From the NCBI RefSeq assembly GCF_000972845.2, contig NC_040018.1:4427022-4491021 (forward strand): DNA of 64,000 bases, in the 5' to 3' direction. Both the position numbers and the translations under genes were made by a program. The stretch comes from Larimichthys crocea (lineage: Eukaryota; Chordata; Actinopteri; Sciaenidae). Below, piece after piece: positions 1-12,500 of the stretch. Under the pieces are notes generated by a model. It saw nothing but the letters and a program-made list of their open reading frames with translations. It was not told the origin of the DNA and ran no database searches. Position 1 is the stretch's first letter. Every line of letters begins with the position of its first letter.

Positions 1-3000
1 TGTTAATGAGTGTTTTTTGTCTTTAGGGGTAAATTATAATGTGGTATTTAAAGCTGAGGCTAATGAGACAGAAACATATTGGCGACACGAGTTCAAAAAC
101 TGTGGAAAATGACAAAATCTAGAGATCTAAGATCCTCTGAAATGAGTCCAGTGGACACTGACACCGCTGTGGAAACGTGATGCTGCAGCTGGACGACGGT
201 GACACCATGTCCGTTCAAACAGCTCCTGTAACAGCACTGAAACGGGACAACTGAACTGCAGTTATTCATCACATGTTAAACTGGAAGCCATTTTCTCCAC
301 CACAGGGCTGTGGGATGCATAAATGGTCTGAAGTACTGTATGTATTCATGAATCACTGGCTGCATTATAGATCCATTAGCTTATCAGTGACAATGAAAAC
401 TGCTCTGCGTGAGGTGTTTGTGTTTCAGGGTGGAGCTTCTGAATCTGCCATTGGTTGGTGTTGGAGTAAAGGCTCTTATGGCATGACGCTCTGTCACTGT
501 ACATTTTCTTTTGCAGCACATATGTATGTCGCTGCTGATGTGGGCTCAACTTGTTACATATATTTTAACACCGTGGCAGCTTTTTTCATTATCCCTGCTT
601 CAGTGTGATAGATGTATATAGAAGGCTATATAATATAATCATATGTGTGTGTGTGTGTGTCGTTTTCAGCGTCATGAGTTCGACAGGTTCTGACGCTCGT
701 CCCTCAGAATGAAACACCAAAGGCTTCTTTGCAGAGCCGCCATTTTGTAACAACATTTAACAACCATGCTGGGAGAAATCTGTTGTGGAAGAGGCAGAGA
801 TACCAAGTTCTCCTCCGACTGTAATCTCCACTGCAACCACAAGCTGTTCTTTGTTATTAAAATGCCCATTATGCTCTTTAGATGCCGTTTGTATCACTGT
901 AGTTGTAAAAATACAACAAGCAGTTAACTGACAGACGTAGACGTGAATGGAAGCGGGTGAGTTTGACCCTGAACTCCTCGTGTGTAGAGGAAGTGCTAAA
1001 ATCTTTTTGCATATCATTGACGTATCACATTATAGCAGCAAATGACATGACATGAAATATCTGTGAGAAAGTGATCACATGCAAGTTCACTACGACCAGT
1101 GTAATTAATACACTAACAGACTAGTAAGACTAGTAGACCAGTAAAGAAAGGATGTATTCTTAACCCATGTTCCTTATTAGAGAGAAAAACACAACCATAC
1201 ACCTTCTGAGTTTCTCTCTTTGAATGAACTAACATGTCATTGCCTGTTAACTCATTGTAAAACACACGATTGTGACAGAAACAAAATAAGACTCACTAAA
1301 ACTTGTGAACTTGATCAGTCTTTCCACTCCTCCAAAAATCATCAACTCTGCTTTGGACGAAAGCTCTGCTTTTAATGGTTATTTATTTATTTTTATTCAG
1401 AAACGGCAAGTATACAGAATATTAAGCATCACCTGCTGCTCTTCTTACAAAACAAAAGCCCTTTTCTCATTTTTACATACATACACGTACGGATGCATAT
1501 ATACAGAAAAGTTTTGCATCGAACAGATCCTGTGGGCCATAACCAGTCCATAAAAGAAAACTAAAAAAGATATATATATCGTAAATATCCAATTATTTCC
1601 TTTATATATTTATCCCAGTGTACTTCTGCTTAAAACCCACCGTTCGTCTCCGGGTAAGTTACAAATAAACTATATACAATAGAACGAAGGGAGCTTATAT
1701 TTCTGTTATTCACATCAAAGAAAGGGAAGAAGCATTAAGCCTCAGTGGAGTCATCCAAAGTCTGCTCGCTGTGGGGTTATTAATTTGATCCTTTTATTCC
1801 AGATTTGGTAGAATTTGTCCTTTTTGAATCTGCAAAGAATAAGTAAAGTTTTCCAAAAATTGCTGGAGTCTGGACTGGTGGATTCAAAGAGTGCATAGAT
1901 GAATATAATTGCCTGTCATAAAGGGCTGTCTGATGGCAAAGTGGAGTGGTTAAAATACATTTTGCTGCTGCTTCGGTTCACAGCACAGATCACACTGTGA
2001 TGTATTCACAGTGTGATCTGCCACGTCTACACACTCTTGAAAAATGTTCCATACAGTTTTTAAACTAGGCTTTCTGATAGTTACTTCTTGCCAGAGGTGT
2101 TTATGCATTATTATCTTACCTTCATTGTTCTTTTTAAAACGTGGCATAGCTTTGTTTGACTTACACGCAGCCTGCTCGCATGTGATGTCTTGTGACGAAG
2201 CAGCATCAATATGTTTTTTTTTTTTTTTTTTTTGTAGAGCTGTCGAGGTGTAGAGATGAGCTTTATGTTGCCATGTAAGCCTTGTTGTTTTTTTTATTCT
2301 GCTGTTTTTAAATTCATAATTTGGAGATTACATTATGTTGAGAACATGCCAGAATAGAGCTGTATGTGGCAACAGCCATCTGTAGAGGTGCTGCTTTATT
2401 TTGCTGCAATTACCTGTCAGTCACCGAGCTATGAAGGCTGTTTATTCCACCAAGGCCCCTAAGCTGCTTACTATATGAGCAGGCCTCTACTGAAAAATCT
2501 TTATCCTCTCACAAAAAAAACAGCCAGCTGACATAATTGCGATAACAGAAAAATCAATGTGGAAACATTTGTTTACAACATTGTTAAGGTTTTACAGTAT
2601 AGGAAATATACCACGTGGACGTTTAGAGAGATGCTTTGGGGCAAGATGTAAGAAACGTTGTTCTACACTGGAGATGCTGATGTAGGCTTGTCACGCCTGA
2701 CATCTTTTGTGCTCCTTCTCCAGCTTTGTCTTATTGTCTGCCATGTACCCTGTCTGTTAGAGATGATCACACAGTAAAAAATGTGAATTTGTAATGTCAC
2801 CGTGTAATAATTGTTGTCTCTCATTTCCTGCGAAGTAACATGTAGACGAGACATTTCCAGAAGAGCGATGACGCCGTTTGACAGCAAGAAAACATCTTTA
2901 CAAAATGAACTATCGCTGCTGTCATGTTCAAGAGCCTTTTTCTCTCCGCCAGATTCAGATTTAATTTTTTTCATAAATGATGAACTGCCAAACAAAAAGG

Positions 3001-3335
3001 AAATGAGTTTTAGAAGTGGGAAAGAGTTCTAGTTTCTTCAGTGGCAGTAGCCTCAATAAACCAGAATGCAATGGGATGTGGCAGGCACAGGGAAGTGGGA
3101 GACTACTGCAACCTCGAGTAGACACTGCACAACTTCTTTATAGTCCTTGACTATAAATCATGATCCCATATTTAGCCTAACTCTGAAATCACATGGCCGG
3201 TCCGTGTTATGCAGTGGTGGTGAACCAGATTTCTTCATAATGCATCCTCATTGTTTCTCGTTGATGTTTATTTGACTGTGCCCATAGAAACACATAACCT
3301 AAAATATTTGTTTCATCTGCTTTTTCTGTTTACAG
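1..3335. other. Upstream region and probable 5' intron of MADD
   Basis: No protein-coding exon is recognisable on either strand; the open frames here are short and look random. The region lies upstream of the MADD start exon. Because a good splice acceptor (pyrimidine-rich tract ending in CAG) sits at 3317-3335, at least the right part is probably intron of the MADD 5' leader. It contains a short TG run (about 643-660), a poly-T run (2215-2232) and a perfect hairpin at 1987-2019. No CpG-rich promoter is visible, so the transcription start may lie outside the window. Confidence 0.5.
1987..2019. repeat. Perfect 14-bp inverted repeat, 5-nt loop
   Basis: The arm AGATCACACTGTGA (1987-2000) is followed by TGTAT and the exact reverse complement TCACAGTGTGATCT (2006-2019). 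It may be the core of a palindromic MITE or a chance hairpin; no longer flanking inverted arms are obvious. Confidence 0.8.
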
Positions 3336-3501
3336 GTTTGACTCAGTGTTTTTGTTTCTGCACCATCACAATGATAATCGAGGAGCTGTGTTTCGACTTC
3401 AGGCCCAAACTTTCCTAAACTTTCTGATGGAAAGGCTCCACTGACTCAAGAGGGAACATAAATCCTGTATGCCGTGACATACAGGACGGCGTCAATCCAA
3501 A
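3336..3501 (+). other. MADD: Probable 5' UTR part of the MADD start exon
   Basis: A strong acceptor (TTTTTCTGTTTACAG) ends at 3335. The segment from there to the ATG at 3502 has no in-frame coding extension, so it reads as the non-coding part of the first coding exon. It holds three upstream ORFs: 3371-3418 (15 codons plus stop), 3427-3444 (5 codons plus stop) and 3469-3477 (2 codons plus stop). These could dampen translation of the main frame. The exon boundary is inferred from the splice site alone. Confidence 0.5.
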
Positions 3502-3560
3502 ATGGAGAAAAAGAAAACGTGCCCTCGCCTTCTTGACTACCTAGTGGTGGTCGGAGCAAG
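3502..3560 (+). CDS. MADD: MADD coding exon 1 (start, uDENN)
   Basis: It encodes [19 protein letters not shown] and the first two bases of the next Arg codon. The donor GTAAGA is at 3561. This start was chosen because the residues after it match the MADD N-terminus and the ATG context is strong. Confidence 0.93.
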
Positions 3561-6500
3561 GTAAGAAGTTCGCCCGACTTTATGTAGTGTTGGTTTTAAG
3601 GAATATCTGAGTCAATATGTCGTAAAGGGAGGCTTTAAAATTAAAGTTTAGTGATGCCAGTTCAAGAAATTTTTACTGTTTAACAGCAATTCATTTTCCT
3701 GACAAGCCAAGACATTTTGGCACTGTTAGACCAACAACTATACTGTGCCAAAAACTCATTCATTTCAGTGACAGCGTGCGTTGCTTCCAGCAGAAAAATT
3801 AATTTCAGAAAATCTTGTCGCAGCTCTACTTTTTGCCACAGTACAAGGCGACGTTATCAGTCACAATCACAGTATAAAATACTGCATGTAGAAAGCACAC
3901 ATAGCGCTCTCCCACATGATTTTTAGCATGCATAATGAAGCATAGTAGCACATTGTTTGAAGCACAGCAGCCACGGGCGGGAAAGGATGATTCACATGAA
4001 CACAGTTAAATTAGAGAACGGTCCAGTCTGCCGAGTTAGCAACGGAGTATCTCGACTGGGATGTTGAAGGATTTAAGAGTTGCGCTTGAGGGTAATTTCA
4101 GAGTTGTGCAGTTGGATAGGTGTTACTTGTTTACTTCCCCTGACCAGATTTTAAAAGTTTTTTAGATTTAAAGAGCTAAACATAGTTAGAAATTTTCTTC
4201 TGTAGCCACCAGACTCCTGTCAGGGCTTTGATAACCATTGCATTGTACAATCAAGTAGTCGAATGCTTTGGTTTCTCCTTTATGAAATTCTTCTCTCTTC
4301 ACTTAACCACCCTTTCAAATTAAATTTATGTTTCTACATGAAGGGAAATGGATTTTCAGGCTCATTAGATGCATAACTCATACAGTAGCAGTAACGATTG
4401 GCTGACCATTTTGCTGCTTTAAAATCAAAATAAAATGTTTGTCCGTCTCCCCTCCAGGCAACCAAGTAGTGACAGCGTGGCACAGACGCCTCAGCTCCTC
4501 CGCCGCTACCCGCTTGAAGACCACCACGACTTCCCGCTCCCACCAGACGTTGTGTTTTTCTGCCAACCAGAGGGCTGCCTGAGCATACGCCAGCGTCGGG
4601 TTAGCCTTCGCGACGACTCCTCGTTTGTGTTCACGCTGACCGACAAAGACTCAGGAATCACCCGCTACGGAATCTGCGTCAACTTCTACCGCTCTTTCCA
4701 GCGAGGACATCACCGTACTCGAGGGGAAAAAAGTGGCCACGCGGCAGAGGCGGCAGCGCAGGCGGCGGAGTCTGCCAGCGAAGGGTCGGACGGCAGCAGC
4801 GGAGGCCCGGCCTCCACGTTATCTGCACCTAACAATGCCGAGTTGGCGCCTCCTCCGTCCTCCGGAGAAGAGAGCGGACAACCGGGCGCCGAGCCAAACG
4901 CCGGCAAGTCCCCACAGCACAGACGGAGCGCCGCTAAGATGGCAGCCAGGAACCGCAACAGCACGCTGACCTCGCTGTGCATACTCAGCCACTACCCTTT
5001 CTTCTCCACCTTCAGGGAATGCTTGTATATTCTCAAGAGGCTGGTGGATTGCTGCAGTCAGAGGCTAACCCAACGAGCTGGGCTCCCTCGTGCTACCCAG
5101 AGGTGAGGCATCTATGACCATTTTATTTTGGTTTGAAGGTGGTACTATGAGTTCTTTGGGCCACTATCTAATCATCAAACCAATGTCTGATTGATTGCAT
5201 GCTTTCCCGATGGCAAATACTTATTGCTTTTGACACCGTGACCTTTTTTGTCGTGTCACCCTTCGGCCAAATCTCAACTTTGATCACGAGATCTCGTTAT
5301 CTAACTGGCAGATCGCCATGAAATTTGCTGAGTACTCTAATAGTACCAAGGGGATACAACCTTTGATTTTAATAAACCCGTGGTATTTACTTTAACAGTA
5401 TGAATTGTTAGTTCTCGACTCGGTTGGTACAATGTTTATCCCTTACAAAATGATTGTATTGTGCAATATAATGAACTTTACAGCCGGAGATTTGAACATG
5501 CACAGTTCCAATTAATTTAAGAATGAAGAGCACTGCTTAAAAACACTTTGTAAGCTGTCTTTATCATCTCTAAGCTGTTGAACAGCATCAGTGCGTTCAT
5601 GCTCATTTGCCGTCACTTGCAAATTATTAACCACACAAACAGAGTTGACAGTTTCTTAAAATCCTTTTTAAGGCTAGTTGACAAAGATAGCAGAAAACGT
5701 GTCTTCCTGCTGATGTTTTCTCTCTCCGTCTGCTTCTCTCATTGTCCACCTGTTCTGTGTATGTTTGTGTTGCAGAATTAACACAAGAGCCTTTGTCTGT
5801 GGCGCCATGGATTTTTTTGCAGGCCATCTGCGGCTTGTGTCATGTTTTCACAGTGTGGGTTTATGCTATCACACTCCACCTTAATAATAAATAATAGTAA
5901 CCAAAACACGCAGCTCCTTATAGGATTGTTGAATGATTTTATATTACAGTTAATTGATCCAGTGTTATAGGTTCATCTGAGGTGCAAAGATGTTTTTTTT
6001 TTAAGACTGATAGATGTAATTTCTTATATTAGACATGAACAAGTGATGGAAAGACTTCAGTTGGGTACAGCAACATTTTTCTTTGATATTTGAGTTGTGC
6101 ACATTTTCTAGAAAAGGGGGGAAGTTATAACCCTAAACCAGAAAATAAAACAAACAAAAAAAGCACGATTATCAGGCCACATTCAGACACGATCCGATGC
6201 TGTGGTGAAAACGTAGGTTTTTCCCAATAATTTGAGTCGGGTTGTGCTTTTTGGCTGTGGCGGTGCGAGCCACAAGGGTGTCCTCCAAAATACGCAGCGA
6301 CCTGCAGCGGAAAAAAGCTTCCAGTCATCCTGAAATGTCTCTGAAACTGAGGCTACACACACACTAAACTGTGGCTTTGCTGCAAAATAGTGACACGAAG
6401 ATGTTTAATTTGTTCTGTTCTTGTTTTGTCCGATGGTTTGAGAGAGAGGGAGAAAGCGAGTCCTGGTTGGGTAATATAGACAGTGAATGAGAGTGAGCGA

Positions 6501-9500
6501 GCGCCAGCATTGATGAAGTTGGTTAATCAGCGCTATAAAGTCATTTCCTGATTGTTTTACAGCGGGTACATTCAGCACAAATAGACACACACCCCCGGCA
6601 GCTCTCCCTCACCCTCACACACAGCCGGACATCCCTGCGGCTGAATGCACCCTTAGACTTGAAGCAAAGAGTTGATCATATTGTATTTCTCTTAATAAAC
6701 CACCAGGTGTGTTTGATTCATATTTTACTTAAGTTGTGGAAAAACACCCACAGCCGTCCACTGCATCTTGTTGTGATGTAGCAGTATTTGCAGAGGTCTT
6801 TTGGATATTCTGTTGCCATGGGTGACACAATAGATTGCAATTTTGGAGTGACAAAGTGCTAATTAGGCTGTCACTTCACACTGGCTTAGACCCAGTATGG
6901 TTGTTGCTCACCCAAGGTGCACATGTTTTCCCCTCTGTCACCTGTTTATAGCGGAGGAACCAGTGCAGCTTTCCCTCCTTCTCATCACTACAGGGGATTG
7001 TAGGAATGTCTAATGCACAGTTAATCTCACACCTTGACATTATTTTTAAAAACATACCGCAGTGCATCCACATTTATCAGTAAAGAACCGTTGGTTCTCT
7101 GACAACCTTGGAAAAAAGGCCATTCTAGCCAAGGGCTCGAAAAAAACTGCTACCTCCTGACATGGTTGGTTGAAATGCAGTGTGGCAATGACAGAGGAGG
7201 AGGAGAGCCATTGCATAATGGCTGCGAGCTTTGTGCTATGGCGGCTCTGACAGATTGAGGTCTCGGGCTGCCTTTGGGTAGCAGCTGCAGTTGGTGGGAG
7301 GGCTCCAAAGGACTAATGATTTATCTGCCTCCTTGCTGCACACACACTGAGCATACACTCCAGAAAGGGTTTAATGGCACCACGTGTGCGTTGAGTCGAG
7401 GGTTTTCACGTCAATATTTAGGCAATCGCTTAAGAGCCTCTCCTGTGTTTTCAATCTCATTTGCTCGTCATATTAGCGATTTCACCGTGTGTTTGCAGCA
7501 ATAAAATGTATGTGTTATGTATGTGATCAACCAATTGATGCACATTAATTGTCACATAACATTTCTGATTATGTCATTGCTAATAAGAGTCACTTTGTAT
7601 AATGTCAGTATATAATCATGCTGTTACACAATGTGCAGTGTTTTCTTTCCCACTGTTTTTTCAGTAGGCCTAACTGTTCAGTAATTTTAAGCTTGGCATT
7701 TGAGACACAATCAGTTCCAACGAGGTGTTGATATTTCTAAAACATTTTGCATTGTTTGTACTATTTCTGTGCATCCTTTCAGGTTTGTTTTTGGAGATAT
7801 TTTTGGGATGTGTGAGAGGAGTTATTAATAAGACCAAACTGTTTTATTCATTCTGTGTTTTATGTTTCGAACCACTTCAACAAGTACTAAAACAATTCGT
7901 CTTCAAGTCTTTACATTTATCATGAAAAAATGTCAGATATTCACTCAGATTTGAGGATCTCCTGTCCTCAGTTTTATTGAATTTGTTGTAGGGAAGCCCT
8001 AAGCAGTCATACAATTAATTTCCTCTGTGACAATGAGTTAATGTCATTTGTTTTCTCGGTGTGTCATTATCTTGTAATAACCAATGTCATTATCCTGATA
8101 ATTTTCTCGAGATCTCAAGATAACAAAACTTTATTTTCCAGAGATAACGACATAATTATTTTAAAATCTCAAGATAATTAATCATGCTATGCCTTTTATT
8201 TCCTCCATTTTCTCGTGATTACAAGATAATTCCAGTTATCCAGTTATTTATGTGTATTTATGTAATTAACATGTTGTTATCCTGAGCCAACGATCAGTTT
8301 CTTGAGATCTCAGGATTACCAAACTTTTCTCGAGACAATAACATAATTCATTTTGAGATCTTGAGAAAATGAAATGAAATTAACTCATTGTCACAAGAAA
8401 ACTGAGGAAATAAAGTTTATGAATGCATGACCACTTTGTAGTTTTGGACTTGTGGTCGCACATCTTGAAATTTATTGAAGATGTCTTTATGTTGGGCATT
8501 TGGCCAGAAAAAAACAAGCAATTTGGAGACATCACATCATCATATTTGGTCATTTAGAAAAATTTCTGACATTTGACAGATCAACAGAATCTATAATTAA
8601 AATAATAAATGGGGTAAAGGAAACTGTCTGTGTGCGTGTGCGCGTGTGCTGGGACTTCTGAATATACACTGTTTATGTCCTTTCTAGGGACACCATGTGG
8701 CGAGTATTCACTGGGGCGTTGTCGGTGGACGAGAAAGGCAGCCAGCTGCTGGCCGACCTGCGGGAGATCGAGTCCTGGGTGTACCGGTTGCTGCGTTCAC
8801 CGGTACCGGTGGCGGGACAGAGGCGCGTGGATGTGGAAGTCTTGCCTCATGAACTCAAACGAGCGCTCACCTTTGCCCTGCCTGATAACTCTCGCTTCTC
8901 CATGGTCGACTTCCCCTTGCACCTGCCCTTAGAGCTGCTGGGTGTGGACGCCTGCCTTCAGGTCCTCAGCTGTGTCCTGCTAGAGCACAAGGTAAGAATA
9001 GGCACAGCGAATCATCGCTTGGGCTCTTTGTATTTTTAAAGTCCACGAGTAGATGTGTTGATGTCTTTGAATGTATTTTATTAAAGACCCAACTGAGGAG
9101 AAATAACAAGCAAAGCTATATTTAGTATGTCATGATTGGTCAGTGGTTTTTTGGAGTGCAGCTGCATGTCCCCGTCTGAACAAAGAACTTTTTTCAAAGA
9201 CCTCCTGAGAAATGCCCTGAGTGACCTTCATCAGACATTTTCTGTTAGATGTAGGCTCCCCGAGGCCATTTTACTGCAGCGTGGACAAAGCATGATGGGT
9301 AAAAAGAAGACACCGTGTGACTGAAAGGAAAGACTCTTCATCTGTGTTTCTCCTATCATGAACACTAGAAGCATTAGTAAGGGATGTAATAGAAATCCTT
9401 GGCTGCTGCTGGTGTAGTGTTCTGTCGTTGCTCTTGGTTTACAGTGACATCGATACACAGGCTCGTTTGCAGCCATCGCAAATCAAACCACAGCTTCAGT

Positions 9501-12500
9501 CGCACTGCAGAAAGACCACACTGTCGCTAAAATAACATTCTCCGAGCCAAAAGATTCAGATTGATTGAAGCATCTTCGTGAATGGTGCATAAGGCTGAGC
9601 AATTTTATCGATCCTGCGATATATATCGATATTTTGTATCGGTTTTTCACCCGCGAGTATCGATACATTAAGTCCCATTCAAATCCCCCGTGTTACGCCT
9701 GGCACTCTGCTCGCTGCCCATTTCCCCCCGTTGGCTTTGCAGGAAGAGCGATTAGGTCAGCCAGCCGTTAGTCGCGCTGTAGAGCAGTTCTATCAAGTTA
9801 CCCGTCTAGATGTTCTCTTCACACAGACGCCGACGTCTACCTCTTCCTGTTTACGCAGTCAGAGTGAGGATTAAGGATTAATAATTCATTCCAAGTCAAT
9901 GGAACACTCACAAGATGTTACCAAAAGCACACTGTCCCTTTTTAAAAAATCTTTCGAATCGTATCGTGATGGTGCATTCATTAGTTTAGTGTTATTTGCA
10001 CCCCAATCCTAACCTTCTCCTCCTCCAGGTCCTCCACCGCAAATTCATTCTCCACCTGTATGAAATGCTACCATCCTGTATTCATCCATTTTTGAAGCTG
10101 AATTCAATACATCATTAAATTCAGTCAGGCTGAACTAAGTGCTGCCCGAAAGCTTTCAGAACGACTTTCTTTCAAGGACTTTGTGCTGCCAAATGAATTT
10201 TTCATAACAGTTCAGTTTTTAATACTGCAGTTATGAATCCAAGGCAAATATCTCGGACGTTCACATCTTTTTATATTACACAGAAAAAAAGAAGGAAATG
10301 TGGATTGATCAGACAGAAAATTGTGTGTGAGAGAGCACCAGAGCAAGTGTTTGTCTATTTAAATTTGACATGCACAAGTTTTGTATTGAAATATGCAGTA
10401 AAATAAAAGTTTACAATGCCTGCCATTTTTGTTTTCCTCAGGTCATTCTTCAATCCAGAGATTACAATGCTCTGTCGATGAGCGTCATGGCCTTTGTGGC
10501 CATGATCTACCCTCTGGAGTACATGTTCCCCGTCATCCCCTTACTGCCAACATGCATGGCCTCTGCTGAACAGGTGAAACATGTCATTTATTTTAAACGT
10601 ATTTCAAGTAAGTGGACGCAGTTCTTAATTTAACACGCTGTCCATTGTGGTAACATTTCTTTTCTCCTCTCCACAGCTCCTCCTTGCCCCGACTCCCTAC
10701 ATTATAGGAGTACCGGCCAGCTTCTTCCTCTACAAAGCCGATTTCAAAATGCCGGATGACGTGTGGCTTGTGGACCTTGACAGCAGCAAGGTCGGTACAG
10801 ATAAGAGATGATGACAGATAAAGTCTGATTCATCTATCTATTAGATTAACAATGTTTTTTTCCCCTTTCTTATCTAAATTTAGATTGTTGTGTCTTTGTC
10901 TCCAGGTTATAGCTCCCACCAATGCGGAGATTCTACCACCTCTTCCAGAGCCCGAAGCAGGCGAGCTTAAGAAACATCTGAAACAGGTACTGCATGTCTT
11001 TGTCTGATTTCCTCTTAAATTCCTGTCAGTGTAACCTTTTATTATTCTGCTGCACTATGGCAGCTCAGGGCTCGGCCCAAAGCCAGCGAGACCACTGGCA
11101 CAATTTTCAGAGATGTTTCTGGAATCCAGGTACCGGTCTGGAGCCCGACCTTTTGATGTTTGTTCCTGTGACGTTTTAGTTAAATGAACTTTTATGTGAA
11201 TGTAAAACTTCTCTTTCAGCAGTGTGAAGAGTAAGGGCTTCCTTCTTCAACACAGTTGTATGTATTGTAGATGAAGTGTGAGAGCATTTGAAATGGGTTT
11301 TGTGGTGCACTAACATAAACAAATGTTGTTCTTTTTTTGTTTCCTGTTTTCGTTGCATGCTGTAGCTCTTGGAGGTAAAATCAGATCCTAGGACCCTGCT
11401 ATTGAAGCAAAACCTTTAGTAATACTGGTAGTAACTAACTTGCCCCCCTAACCCGATTATCTAACTTAACTTTAGAGTCTGGTTCTGATTCATGGACACA
11501 ACTTTCTTTTTTTGTACTTGCGCACTGCAAGCAACACTAATCACCCATCACACAAGTCCCTTTAGCTGTGGCTAAACTTTCAGCTGTCATTGGCAGTTAT
11601 TCGTTAGACTGTATCTTCCACAGTAATTCTGCAACTTTAATTACTGTCATTTCATGTTTGTTTATGCACAGTAATGGCACATTCAGACAGAATTTGATGC
11701 TACAATCAGGAAATTACTTTTTATATCGCTGCTTTATCGATGCAGGCTTCATTTACTGTCTATGTTTCTCAACAAATGTCATGTCACTATCTTGCAGCGT
11801 AAATTGCAAGTCAGACACAGATTTAGATGTTTAGTACATAAAATAAACAAAGCAAGACTACCCACACTCAAATGAATGGAAAAATCTGTTCCTGTCTGAA
11901 TTCGCCCTAATGCTCACACATGGCAACAGTAGATTTTTCCTCACTGTGAAACACTATAAAAGGCTATCATAATAAAACTAACATTCACTTTTTATCATAC
12001 ATTTCAAGTCAAACATCACATTCAAATTATGGAGGTTTTTATAGAGTAGTGGTGGGCAATTTGATTATTTTAGGCGTCCACAATCTACTTTTCAGGTGAA
12101 TAATAGAGATGGTGGTATTAATATCTTCTTTCTTCTGTTTCCAAACTTCACATTAACGAATTGACTGGCAGATTTGCACTTCATGAACAAACCAGTAGAG
12201 TGATGCTGATTGACAATGCAATTGAGTAGGAAAGTGATATTTTATTTATGTATCTTTTGGCTTCTACGGTAAATTAAATAAATCCAGGATTGAATTGCCG
12301 TTTTGAAACGTGTAGTATCTTTAATGCAATACTATGTAGCTATATATGATAGCACATTTCAGAATTAAGCAAAGGTTGCACAAAGTAAATCATGGATCGC
12401 GATTGTGGTTCAATATATCATGATATTTATTTGCCAGATTGCCCACCCCTAATACTAAGGACTTCTTAGGCATGCAAGAACAAATCTTTATAAGTTATGA

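Larger units (their letters stand above)
5103..8687 (+). other. MADD: MADD intron 2
   Basis: No exon is seen. It contains a hAT/MITE-like repeat (about 6175-6655) and a large palindromic element (8018-8412). The 6870-7500 stretch is otherwise unremarkable non-coding sequence. Confidence 0.8.

Noticed and set aside
9590..10015. Segment with ATCGATATATATCGAT and later ATCGTATCGTGATGG, possibly a hAT element
   Set aside because: Ends do not pair clearly by eye, so it is mentioned only in the intron note.
10574..10633. Read-through extension of MADD exon 4 past its donor
   Set aside because: The conserved sequence stops at ASAEQ and resumes at LLLAPTP in the next exon; the extension is intronic.
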